Below, piece by piece: positions 36,676-44,502 of a stretch of DNA of 64,000 nt. The DNA lies in contig NZ_QMFB01000006.1 of the NCBI RefSeq assembly GCF_003285015.1, positions 248,001 to 312,000 on the forward strand, read 5' to 3'. The DNA comes from Paenibacillus contaminans (GTDB taxonomy: Bacteria > Bacillota > Bacilli > Paenibacillales > NBRC-103111). Each line of letters begins with the position of its first letter. Within the stretch, counting starts at the first letter, position 1. The position numbers and the translations under genes were made by a program. The notes under the pieces were generated by a model that was given only the letters and a program-made list of their open reading frames with translations, did not search any database and was not told the origin of the DNA.

Positions 36676-38373
36676 ATGGTACAAAAGGGGAAGTATGGTT
36701 TGACGATCGTATTATCCTTCGTTCTGCTGCTGGTTACCGCGCTTGCCGGCTGCAGTACGAAAGAAAAGGAACCGGCTGCCGCGCAATCGCCGTCCGTATC
36801 GCCGAGCAGTACGGCATCGACGAATAACGGCGGCACGGATAACGGAAAAGGCGGCCTGCCCGCCAAATATGAGCCTGCCATTAAGCTCAATACGGTTATG
36901 GCCAATTATTCTTATACGAAATTCGGACAAGGCGATACCACGGACGACAACAGATGGACGCGTTTCATCAAGGATAAGTACGGTATCGAAGTACACTCCC
37001 TATGGGACGTTCCCTTCGGGCAATATGAGCAAAAAGTAAATTTAATGATCGCGTCGGGGGAAATGCCGGATTTCTTCGGCGTCACGCCTTTGCAGTTCAA
37101 GCAGCTTAGCGATGCCGGCAAGCTTGAGGACTTGACGGATATTTATAATAAATACGCTTCGGACTCGATTAAGGAGGTAATCGCCGGCGCCGGAGCGGAG
37201 GTGCTTGATTCCGCCAAAGTCAAAGGCAGGCTGATGGCCGTGCCGTGGACGGGCGTAGCCAAGGAAGGCGTACCGATTTTGTGGATTCGCAAGGACTGGT
37301 ATGAGAAGTTCGATTTGCAGCCGCCTAAATCGATGGGCGATGTCCTGAAAATCGCGGAGCTTTTTGCCACTAAAGATCCTGACGGCAACAATAAGAACGA
37401 TACGTTCGGCTTCGCGCTGAACAAAAACTTAGCTGAAAACTCCCTCGTCGGATTTTTAAACGGCTACCACGCTTATCGCGATATTTGGGTAAAGGACGCT
37501 TCGGGCAATTTGGTTTACAGCGATATACAGCCGGAAATGAAGACAGCGCTAACCCAACTGCAGGCCTTGTATAAAAACGGCTGGATCGATAAAGAATTCG
37601 GCGTGAAAGACCCACAGAAGGTGGAAGAAAATATCGGGTCGGGTAAAATCGGCATGATTTTCGGAGACATGGGCACCGCCGCATCTCCGCTTCAGCAGTT
37701 GACGCCGAACAATGAGTGGCTGCCTTTCCCTGTTCCGTCAGTCGATACCCAAGAGGCCAAGCTGCAAATTCCTTTAAACATCTTTAACTACTATTGGGTA
37801 GTCAAAAAAGGAACCGCGCATCCCGAAGCGATTTTCCCGCTTATGCAAACATGGCTGGATTTATTCTATAACAACACTTCGGAGGAATTGTACAAGCAAT
37901 ACAACTACGACAGCGAAGCGGATATCGCTTCCTGGATGAATGCGCCGATCAAAATTTACAAGACCAAACGGGCGACCAATCACCTTGCCGAGATGAAAGT
38001 AATGAATGGCGAGAGCAAGGATACTTCCAGCTTGACTCCCGAGCAGCGCGACAATTATTCGAGCATGCAAAAATATTTGGCGGGAGATAAGAAGTTCTGG
38101 AACGTTTATATGCAGGACGGCCCTAACGGTACCGGTAAAATCGCCGTCGACTATTTAGAAAAGGATCTCTATATGCCTACGCAATTTACCGGAACGCCAA
38201 CGCCGGCAATGGTGCTGAAGAAAGCGAATCTGGACAAGCTGCGCGATCAAATGTACCTGAAAATTATTCAAGGCGCTTCCCCTGACGAGTTTGATCAATT
38301 TGTGGAACAGTGGAAGAAGCTGGGCGGCGACGAAATTACCAAAGAAGTGAACGAGTGGCTGAAAAATAAGTAA
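36676..38373 (+). CDS. extracellular solute-binding lipoprotein (LplA type)
   Basis: 565 residues with a lipoprotein signal ending in TALAGC (Cys26), then a low-complexity Ala/Ser/Pro tether (about 30-60). The body is a family 1-type binding protein of the large LplA group, with FIKDKYGIEVHSLWD, LMIASGEMPDFFGV and the calcium-site-like DPDGNNKNDTFGF (about residue 235). AAAGGAGAAG precedes ATG 36676. It is followed by a hairpin and two LplB/YtcP-type permeases. The long form of this family usually imports complex oligosaccharides derived from plant polysaccharides; the substrate here is unknown. Confidence 0.94.
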   Translation: MVQKGKYGLTIVLSFVLLLVTALAGCSTKEKEPAAAQSPSVSPSSTASTNNGGTDNGKGGLPAKYEPAIKLNTVMANYSYTKFGQGDTTDDNRWTRFIKDKYGIEVHSLWDVPFGQYEQKVNLMIASGEMPDFFGVTPLQFKQLSDAGKLEDLTDIYNKYASDSIKEVIAGAGAEVLDSAKVKGRLMAVPWTGVAKEGVPILWIRKDWYEKFDLQPPKSMGDVLKIAELFATKDPDGNNKNDTFGFALNKNLAENSLVGFLNGYHAYRDIWVKDASGNLVYSDIQPEMKTALTQLQALYKNGWIDKEFGVKDPQKVEENIGSGKIGMIFGDMGTAASPLQQLTPNNEWLPFPVPSVDTQEAKLQIPLNIFNYYWVVKKGTAHPEAIFPLMQTWLDLFYNNTSEELYKQYNYDSEADIASWMNAPIKIYKTKRATNHLAEMKVMNGESKDTSSLTPEQRDNYSSMQKYLAGDKKFWNVYMQDGPNGTGKIAVDYLEKDLYMPTQFTGTPTPAMVLKKANLDKLRDQMYLKIIQGASPDEFDQFVEQWKKLGGDEITKEVNEWLKNK

Positions 38374-38424
38374 CGGATATCATAGCGATCTTCGAATAAC
38401 GAAACGCACAAAAAAGTAAGGGAA

Positions 38425-38468
38425 GAGGGCGGGAGGGAGTCGCTTTCCTACTCGCCCCTCGCCTTTTT
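38425..38468 (+). terminator. imperfect hairpin with T run between binding protein and permease
   Basis: GGGCGGGAG pairs imperfectly with CTCGCCC around an inner loop, followed by GCC and five T. It probably acts as a partial terminator or mRNA-stabilising element so that the binding protein is made in excess of its permeases. Confidence 0.5.
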
Positions 38469-38489
38469 CAAGGTACTGGGGGTGGAGAC

Positions 38490-39386
38490 TTGCATAAACG
38501 ATTCAGAACGGAATTGCCGCTTCATTTCATGCTTTTGCCGGGCGTTATCATCGTACTGATTTATAACTACTTCCCGATGGGCGGCATTGTCATGGCTTTT
38601 CAAAACTATATACCGACCAAAGGCATTGCAGGCTCCGAATGGGTGGGCTGGAGCCATTTCTCCTATTTATTCAGTTTGCCCGATACGAAGCAAGTCATAG
38701 GGAACACGCTTTATATCGCTATCATGAAAATTGCCGCCGGATTGATCGCTCCGATCGTCATGGCGCTGTTATTGAACGAGGTTGCGAAGCAGTGGTTCAA
38801 AAAAACGATTCAAACGTTGGTCTATATTCCGCATTTTTTATCTTGGATTATTTTGGGCGGTATTTTGATCGACCTCCTATCGCCTTCCGAAGGGGTCGTC
38901 AATCAACTCCTCACGTCGCTCGGCTTCGAGCCTGTCTTTTTTCTGGGCGACAATGCTTGGTTCCCGTTTACGCTTGTCATATCCGACACTTGGAAGGAAT
39001 TCGGCTTTAGTACGATCGTTTATTTGGCCGCATTAACAGGCATTAATCCTTCTCTTTACGAGTCGGCGGCGATCGATGGAGCCAGCCATTGGAAACGCAT
39101 GCTTCATATTACGCTACCGGGCATGATGCCGGTAATCGTCCTTATGGCCACCTTAAGCATGGGAGCGGTGCTGAATGCCGGATTCGATCAGGTTTTCGTG
39201 CTGTACAGTCCGCAAGTTTACGAAAGCGGCGATATTATCGATACGATGGTGTACAGAATGGGACTTATCGATATGCAATATAGTGCAGCGACGGCTGTCG
39301 GCGTATTTAAATCCTTTACTTCGTTAATTTTAATCAGCGTATCTTACTGGTTGGCTTACCGGTATGCGAATTACCGCATTTTCTGA
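38490..39386 (+). CDS. ABC transporter permease (LplB type)
   Basis: 298 residues from TTG 38490, preceded by GGGGGTGGAGA. Starts directly with a hydrophobic helix (LPLHFMLLPGVIIVLIYNYF, residues 8-27) and has six membrane segments. The EAA loop reads YESAAIDGASHWKRMLHITL (about residue 190). LplB-type permeases pair with LplA-type binding proteins like the one upstream. The end of the gene overlaps an open frame of the next permease, but that gene most likely begins at TTG 39403. Confidence 0.92.
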   Translation: MHKRFRTELPLHFMLLPGVIIVLIYNYFPMGGIVMAFQNYIPTKGIAGSEWVGWSHFSYLFSLPDTKQVIGNTLYIAIMKIAAGLIAPIVMALLLNEVAKQWFKKTIQTLVYIPHFLSWIILGGILIDLLSPSEGVVNQLLTSLGFEPVFFLGDNAWFPFTLVISDTWKEFGFSTIVYLAALTGINPSLYESAAIDGASHWKRMLHITLPGMMPVIVLMATLSMGAVLNAGFDQVFVLYSPQVYESGDIIDTMVYRMGLIDMQYSAATAVGVFKSFTSLILISVSYWLAYRYANYRIF

Positions 39387-39402
39387 GAAAGGAGACGGCA
39401 AA

Positions 39403-40290
39403 TTGGTCGAACGCGCATCTTGGAGCAGGAAATCGTTCCTTGCTTTTAATTATATAGTTTTGTCCGTCATGGCCTTGGCATGTTTATTTCCCATTGTTCA
39501 AATGGTGGCCGTGTCTTTCAGCTCGGGAGCCGCCGCATCTTCCGGTCGTGTGACTATTTTTCCGATAGAATTTACGCTGGACGCCTACCGCTACGTCATG
39601 CGGAACGATGCGTTTATGCGAGCGGTTTGGGTATCGGTGGAACGGATCATGCTGGGCTGCACCCTGCAAATGCTGATGATGGTGCTGATTGCTTATCCGC
39701 TTTCCAAAGACGTATCGAAGTTTCGTTATCGGACGGTTTACGTATGGTTTTTTATGATCACCATCTTATTTAGCGGAGGCTTGATTCCCACCTATTTGAC
39801 GATCAAAGCGACGGGCTTGCTGAATACCGTTTGGGCTTTGATTATCCCAAGTGCGGTGCCGGTTTTCAGTGTTGTGCTGCTGTTGAATTTTTTCAGAAAC
39901 TTGCCCAAGGAACTGAGCGAGGCCGCTTTCATCGACGGAGCGGGACACTGGAAGACGTTGTGGAAAGTGTATATTCCGTTATCTACGCCGGGCCTAGCGA
40001 CACTGCTGCTGTTCTCGCTGGTCGGACATTGGAATTCCTGGTTCGACGGCATCATCTATATGAATTCGCCCGAACGGTATCCGCTGCAAAGCTATTTGCA
40101 AACGATAATTCTTATGAAGCAGGATTCTTCTGCATTATCGGTAATGGACGCGAACATTCTGGCCAATCTTTCCGACCGGACGTTAAAGTCCGCGCAAATC
40201 GGGCTTGGCGCTCTTCCGATCTTGCTCGTTTACCCTTTTCTGCAAAGATTTTTTATGAAGGGGATCGTGCTTGGAAGTGTTAAAGAGTAA
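39403..40290 (+). CDS. ABC transporter permease (YtcP/LplC type)
   Basis: 295 residues from TTG 39403, chosen because AAAGGAGA ends seven bases before it; the in-frame ATG at 39364 overlaps the upstream gene and lacks a site. The first helix is about residues 10-32, and the EAA loop SEAAFIDGAGHWKTLWKVYI is near residue 180. The C-terminal YPFLQRFFMKGIVLGSVKE is characteristic of the LplC/YtcP group. It ends the importer operon, with a terminator about 100 bp downstream. Confidence 0.92.
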   Translation: MVERASWSRKSFLAFNYIVLSVMALACLFPIVQMVAVSFSSGAAASSGRVTIFPIEFTLDAYRYVMRNDAFMRAVWVSVERIMLGCTLQMLMMVLIAYPLSKDVSKFRYRTVYVWFFMITILFSGGLIPTYLTIKATGLLNTVWALIIPSAVPVFSVVLLLNFFRNLPKELSEAAFIDGAGHWKTLWKVYIPLSTPGLATLLLFSLVGHWNSWFDGIIYMNSPERYPLQSYLQTIILMKQDSSALSVMDANILANLSDRTLKSAQIGLGALPILLVYPFLQRFFMKGIVLGSVKE

Positions 40291-40386
40291 CGCGTAGGGA
40301 GAAACGAACAAAAAAGAAGAGCAACGCTGTCGAATGCTTTTGCGGGATATGTCGATTGCAAATTCAGACAATCAAATAAAGCTTCG

Positions 40387-40430
40387 CACAAATAACCACG
40401 TCCATGACGGCGTGGTTTATTTGTGTTTTT
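40387..40430 (+). terminator. terminator of the LplA-type importer operon
   Basis: CACAAATAACCACG pairs with CGTGGTTTATTTGTG (one bulged base) around a 10-base loop, followed by five T. In the rest of the 364-bp gap, apart from the promoter and operator listed separately, I see nothing clear. Confidence 0.88.
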
Positions 40431-40559
40431 CCGTAATTGCATCGTGGAATCGGGCGAAATCCGGTTCAATACGCTTTCTTTGACGCGCTGGGTTGTTATC
40501 ATACATGTCCGGTATTGTTATGGTTTATTTAGGAATGTAAGCGCACTGCAAAAAAGTGA

Positions 40560-40588
40560 ATGACAAGTGCACGGGGATGTGGTAATCT
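40560..40588 (+). promoter_or_regulatory. probable SigA promoter for the Gfo/nagB unit
   Basis: ATGACA, 17 bases, TAATCT. Predicted transcript start near 40595, immediately before the LacI-type operator, which fits repression by roadblock or blocked clearance. Confidence 0.6.
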
Positions 40589-40601
40589 TATTCGTGAGAA
40601 C

Positions 40602-40616
40602 AGTAATCGATTTCTA
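40602..40616. promoter_or_regulatory. LacI-family operator, copy 1
   Basis: AGTAATCGATTTCTA, the exact reverse complement of the TAGAAATCGATTACT core found before nagA. The centre AATCGATT with a central CG is typical of LacI-family operators. It sits just downstream of the predicted transcript start of the oxidoreductase gene. Confidence 0.75.
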
Positions 40617-40653
40617 TTAAGTTTCTTTCTACTACATGAGAGGAGGGATTTTG

Positions 40654-41871
40654 TTGAAGAAAGTAGTTCTTGTCGGCGCAGGCGGAAGAGCTTTTTATAT
40701 GTTCGCCAAACCGCTTGCAACGGAACTGAAAGGTATCGTCGATTTTTGCGGCGTTTACGATCATAATCCCGTTCGAGCCAAGCTGTTAGGCGACGAGTGC
40801 GGCGTGGCCGTTTACAGCGGATTTGCAGAAATGCTGGAAGCTTGCAAACCGGAGATCGTCGTTGTGGCTACGCCGGATAATACGCATCATACGTTCATCA
40901 TCGAAGCGCTGGAGGCAGGGTGCGACGTCATTTCCGAGAAGCCGATGACGATCGACGCCGAGAAATGCAGAGCGATTCTCGAAGCGGAGAAGCGGACCGG
41001 ACGCAATGTAACGGTCACCTTCAACCTTCGGTTCATGCCTTATTTTGCCCGCATCAAGCAGCTGCTGGCAGACAACGCGATCGGAAGCATCCGGCACGTA
41101 GCGCTCGAATATTTCCTTGACCGCTCCCACGGCGCCGATTATTTCCGCAGATGGCATGCCGAGATGGATAAGAGCGGCGGTCTGCTGGTGCATAAATCGA
41201 CGCATCATTTCGACATTATCAACTGGTGGGTGGACAGCCATCCTGAGCATGTGCACGCGTACGGGACGAGAACCTTTTACGGACCTACTCGCACAGAGCG
41301 CGGAGAGCGCTGCTCGACCTGCGAGTACACGAAAACCTGTGAATTTTACGTCGATTTCTCGCAGCAGGATTTTGCCAACCGCCATTATTTGCAAGCGGAG
41401 AAGGAAGACGGTTACATCCGCGACCGTTGCGTGTTCCACGACCGGATCGACATTTGCGATACGATGTCCGTTAACGTCAAATACGAGAACGACGCGCTTT
41501 TGACCTATTCGCTCGTGACGTACAGCCCGGAGGAAGGGTGGACCGCGACGATTAACGGAACGGACGGCCGTATGGAGGTTTCCTGCATGTACAGCGGACC
41601 GCTGGCGGAGAAGGAAGCGTACAGCATAAGAATTATTAAGCCTTCCGGCGAGACGATTACGGAAGATGTGCCTATCGTGGAGGGCGGTCACGGCGGCGGC
41701 GACGAGAAGCTGCGCGCGATGCTGTTCGAAGGCGGCATCGAGGATCCGCTCGGCCAACAAGCCGGAAGCACGGCCGGCGCTATGTCGCTGTTGATCGGTG
41801 CGGCTGCAAATCGTTCGATCGCCGAGAACAAATCGTTTTCCATTGCAGAGCTTTCCGCGCTGCCGTCATAG
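40654..41871 (+). CDS. Gfo/Idh/MocA-family oxidoreductase with four-cysteine insert
   Basis: 405 residues from TTG 40654, eight bases after GGAGGG; an upstream in-frame ATG at 40636 overlaps that site. The Rossmann motif is VVLVGAGGRAFYMFAKPL, the lysine motif is ISEKPMTID (about residue 94), and the active-site histidines are in HKSTHHFDIINWW (about 182-195). The C-terminal domain carries Cys220, Cys223, Cys229 and Cys259 (C-X2-C-X5-C-X29-C), a pattern suggesting a bound zinc ion or iron-sulfur cluster and absent from ordinary family members. Preceded by a LacI-type operator and followed by nagB, it probably acts on an amino sugar or sugar derivative. Confidence 0.9.
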   Translation: MKKVVLVGAGGRAFYMFAKPLATELKGIVDFCGVYDHNPVRAKLLGDECGVAVYSGFAEMLEACKPEIVVVATPDNTHHTFIIEALEAGCDVISEKPMTIDAEKCRAILEAEKRTGRNVTVTFNLRFMPYFARIKQLLADNAIGSIRHVALEYFLDRSHGADYFRRWHAEMDKSGGLLVHKSTHHFDIINWWVDSHPEHVHAYGTRTFYGPTRTERGERCSTCEYTKTCEFYVDFSQQDFANRHYLQAEKEDGYIRDRCVFHDRIDICDTMSVNVKYENDALLTYSLVTYSPEEGWTATINGTDGRMEVSCMYSGPLAEKEAYSIRIIKPSGETITEDVPIVEGGHGGGDEKLRAMLFEGGIEDPLGQQAGSTAGAMSLLIGAAANRSIAENKSFSIAELSALPS

Positions 41872-41914
41872 GTTATCATAGAAGTTTACGATCATTTTCG
41901 AGGGAGTGGGAATC

Positions 41915-42652
41915 ATGCAAGTTCATACATCGCAAACTGCAGAGGAGTTAGGCGTTGCCGCAGCCGCCAAGGCGGCCGAGGTGCTGAATGACCGCATCGC
42001 GAAGCAAGGCCGCGCAAGGATCGTGCTTTCGACCGGCGCTTCGCAATTTACGTTTTTCCAGGCGCTCGAGAAGCATGCGATCGATTGGAGCAAGGTCGAT
42101 ATGTTTCATTTGGATGAGTACGTCGATCTGCCGGAATCGCATATCGCCAGCTTTCGCAAATATTTGAAGGAAAGATTCATTTCGTTCGCGCCTGTAGCGA
42201 ATGCTTACTTTGTAGACGGCGAAGGCGACGTAAGGTCGAAAATTGCCGCGCTGACGGCGGAAATCCGCAAAGCGCCGGTCGATCTTGCGCTGATCGGCAT
42301 CGGCGAGAACGCCCATATCGCATTCAACGATCCGCCGGCCGATTTCGATACCGACGAGGCCTACCGCGTTGTCGATCTGGACGACGCTTGCAAGACGCAG
42401 CAGGTGCGCGAAGGCTGGTTCGCATCGCTGGACGAAGTGCCGAAGCAAGCGATCACGATGACGGTTAGCCAAATTATGAGCAGCGCCGTAATCATTTCTT
42501 GCGTTCCTCATGCGGTGAAAGCGAACGCCATTCGCAATACGTTACAGGAAGGCGTATCGAATAAGATACCGGCTTCCATTCTGAAGACGCATGCGGAGTG
42601 GTGGCTGTTCTTGGACGAAGCATCCGCTTCCGGCATTGACTCGGCTTCTTAA
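41915..42652 (+). CDS. nagB: glucosamine-6-phosphate deaminase/isomerase family protein
   Basis: 245 residues. Converts glucosamine 6-phosphate to fructose 6-phosphate and ammonia if it follows the family. The active-site segments are FHLDEYVDL (equivalent to Asp72 of E. coli NagB) and GIGENAHIAFNDP, where the catalytic His is kept, the usual Asp141 is Asn (as in Bacillus enzymes) and Glu148 is Asp. That last change is unusual, so a related aldose/ketose isomerase role is possible. ATG 41915 follows GAGGGAG; the GTG at 41906 overlaps that site. It lies 43 bp after the oxidoreductase, in the proposed LacI regulon that also contains nagA. Confidence 0.85.
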   Translation: MQVHTSQTAEELGVAAAAKAAEVLNDRIAKQGRARIVLSTGASQFTFFQALEKHAIDWSKVDMFHLDEYVDLPESHIASFRKYLKERFISFAPVANAYFVDGEGDVRSKIAALTAEIRKAPVDLALIGIGENAHIAFNDPPADFDTDEAYRVVDLDDACKTQQVREGWFASLDEVPKQAITMTVSQIMSSAVIISCVPHAVKANAIRNTLQEGVSNKIPASILKTHAEWWLFLDEASASGIDSAS

Positions 42653-42742
42653 ATGTCTCGAAAAAGGACCTAATGAAGCTCCCGTCTGAAGCCTTTTTAT
42701 TAAGGTTTTTAGCAATAATGTCTTATGTTTGGGTGCTTAAAA

Positions 42743-42754
42743 GTAATCGATATC
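42743..42754. promoter_or_regulatory. possible auxiliary LacI-family operator
   Basis: GTAATCGATATC matches the regulon operator except for one base. It lies about 190 bp upstream of the better copy at 42930, a distance suited to looping by a tetrameric or dimer-of-dimers repressor. No other function is evident. Confidence 0.45.
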
Positions 42755-42860
42755 AGCGATCTTGCTAAGTCTGTATGAAACATGAATTTCGCTTCTCAAG
42801 TAAGGTGTTCTTGTCCTTATCGCACAAACACTTTAATGTATCCGAATCGAAAATAATTCA

Positions 42861-42889
42861 TTGCACTGGTGAATATTTTCGGTTATGAT
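42861..42889 (+). promoter_or_regulatory. probable SigA promoter of the second sugar importer
   Basis: TTGCAC, 17 bases, TATGAT, a near-consensus promoter. The predicted start is near 42896, giving a long 5' leader of about 180 bases that contains a palindrome and a LacI-type operator. Confidence 0.7.
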
Positions 42890-42898
42890 AAATATAGG

Positions 42899-42914
42899 CC
42901 GATGGCGCCATCGG
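42899..42914. promoter_or_regulatory. perfect 16-bp palindrome at the predicted transcript start
   Basis: CCGATGGCGCCATCGG, lying directly at the predicted start site of the importer transcript. It could be an operator for another regulator or a stabilising 5' hairpin. It is not similar to the LacI-type operator 16 bases further on. Confidence 0.5.
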
Positions 42915-42929
42915 AACTGTGCTAAAAAA

Positions 42930-42944
42930 GAAATCGATTACTAT
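42930..42944. promoter_or_regulatory. LacI-family operator, copy 2
   Basis: GAAATCGATTACTAT, identical over 15 bases to the operator in front of nagA. It lies about 35-50 bases downstream of the predicted start of the importer transcript. Confidence 0.75.
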
Positions 42945-43074
42945 GTATGTATCTAGTATTACCCCTTGTATTTTTACTTAAGATCAAGCATTGCCGTAAG
43001 TGGATTGGAACATCTAGAAAGTACTCAGCTTAAGCATGATCAAATCGCGGTGAAATGAAAAGGGAGGGTTTCAA

Positions 43075-44406
43075 TTGAAAAAAGGTCTACTCGCATTATC
43101 GGCTTCCATGTTAGCGCTGTCATTGGCTGCTTGCAGCAGCGGCGGCGAAAAACCGGCAGAAAGCGCAAAGCCCGGCGACGCATCCAAATCTCCGGAAGCA
43201 TCCAAGGCTCCCAAACAGATGACGCTTAAGATCGGTCTCCCCGGATCGTACGACGTAACGAAGAAAGAAATTATCGACGGCTTTATCGCCAAAAATCCGA
43301 ACATCAAAGTAGAACTCGTCGAAGCGCCTTGGGGCGATTTCGTAAAAAAAATTCAAACGGAAATCGCCGGCGGAACGGCTCCAGATATTTGGTTCCAAGA
43401 AAACGCTGTCATTCTCGGATACGGGAAACGCGGCGTAGCGGAAGACCTGAGCGGCTACATTAAAAAGGATCTGAAGCAGGACGAGTACATTTCCGGTCTG
43501 TTCGCAGCTCAATCGAGCGACGGCAAAGTATACGGCGTTCCTCACGGCATTAACCCGATCGCGCTTGCTTACAACAAGAAGATGTTTACGGATGCAGGCG
43601 TGCCGCTGCCGACCAAGGACTGGACGTATCAGGACATGCTTGATGCGGCGAAGAAGCTTTCCAAAGATACGAACGGAGACGGCAAGCTGGATCAATACGG
43701 CTTCGGCGCTTCCACCAGCATCACGGTCGGCTGGTACCCGTGGACCCGCTCCAAAGGCGGCCAGGTGCTCGACGAGACGAAATCGAAGGCGATGTTCACC
43801 GATCCGAAATCGCTCGACGGCATCAAAACATGGGCGAACCTGGTTAAAGACGGCATAAGCCCTGACACCGATTTCTACACGGCGGCAGGCGGCGACTGGA
43901 AGGCGTTCGCATCCGGCAAGGTAGCCATGTTCTTCATGCAATACAGCAACTCGGCGCTTATTAACAAGGACTTCCCGAACCTCGATTACGATACGATCGA
44001 AATTCCGAAAGGTTATGACGGCAAACGTCTCGTGCCGATGGTTACGAACAGCTGGGTGATTTTCTCGAAAGCGAAAGCCGACGCGAAAGAAGCCGCTTGG
44101 GAATTTATGAAGTATTACCTGAGCGAAGAAGCGCAAACGGTTTTGGCGAAGAGCGGCGCGGCTCTCCCTGTCAATAAAAAGGCGATGACGCAGCTTGACA
44201 CGAACGCAAGCCCGAAAAACAAAAAAGCATATAGTGACGGTATCGCCGAAGCGGGCGTAACGCTTGACGAAAATCCGAGCTGGAACGAATGGCGTCTGGC
44301 GGCTCAACCGATTTACTCCGATATTTATGCAGGAAAACTGACTCCTGAAGAAGGCGTGAAGCAGCTGCAGGAAAAAGTGCAAAAGGTGCTTGACGACAAT
44401 AAATAA
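43075..44406 (+). CDS. extracellular sugar-binding lipoprotein
   Basis: 443 residues from TTG 43075, with AGGGAGGG just upstream. The lipoprotein signal ends in SLAAC (Cys20) and is followed by a Ser/Pro/Lys tether (about 22-45). The mature part is a family 1 binding protein of the UgpB/MalE kind, with VELVEAPWGDFVKKIQTEIA, GTAPDIWF and the C-terminal EAAWEFMKYYLSEEAQ. Behind a strong promoter and a LacI-type operator, it leads the unit with two permeases, a GH106-like hydrolase and an esterase. Context suggests an amino-sugar-containing oligosaccharide. Confidence 0.95.
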   Translation: MKKGLLALSASMLALSLAACSSGGEKPAESAKPGDASKSPEASKAPKQMTLKIGLPGSYDVTKKEIIDGFIAKNPNIKVELVEAPWGDFVKKIQTEIAGGTAPDIWFQENAVILGYGKRGVAEDLSGYIKKDLKQDEYISGLFAAQSSDGKVYGVPHGINPIALAYNKKMFTDAGVPLPTKDWTYQDMLDAAKKLSKDTNGDGKLDQYGFGASTSITVGWYPWTRSKGGQVLDETKSKAMFTDPKSLDGIKTWANLVKDGISPDTDFYTAAGGDWKAFASGKVAMFFMQYSNSALINKDFPNLDYDTIEIPKGYDGKRLVPMVTNSWVIFSKAKADAKEAAWEFMKYYLSEEAQTVLAKSGAALPVNKKAMTQLDTNASPKNKKAYSDGIAEAGVTLDENPSWNEWRLAAQPIYSDIYAGKLTPEEGVKQLQEKVQKVLDDNK

Positions 44407-44426
44407 TATCAGGTTTTAGTTGGCGA

Positions 44427-44447
44427 AGGGTCCCTTAATGGGACCCT
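44427..44447 (+). other. hairpin between binding-protein and permease genes
   Basis: AGGGTCCC-TTAAT-GGGACCCT, a perfect 8-bp stem without a T run. Probably a processing or mRNA-protecting hairpin that favours expression of the binding protein over the permeases, as in many maltose-type operons. Confidence 0.6.
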
Positions 44448-44502
44448 GCCTTCTCCCACGGAATAATGATCCTCGTGTTTGGCTTGATAGGGAGGGAATC
44501 GT

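Noticed and set aside
40786..41760. A 324-codon minus-strand frame opposite the four-cysteine oxidoreductase
   Set aside because: Arg/His-rich translation without domain features, mirrored on a well-supported gene.
42660..42720. Terminator after nagB (AAAAAGG ... CCTTTTT)
   Set aside because: The possible stem is short and AT-rich with a long loop; not convincing enough to list.
43120..44382. A 420-codon open frame on the minus strand opposite the sugar-binding lipoprotein gene
   Set aside because: The plus-strand gene has a lipoprotein signal, family motifs, promoter and ribosome binding site. The minus-strand frame is a by-product of its codon use and has no recognisable domain.
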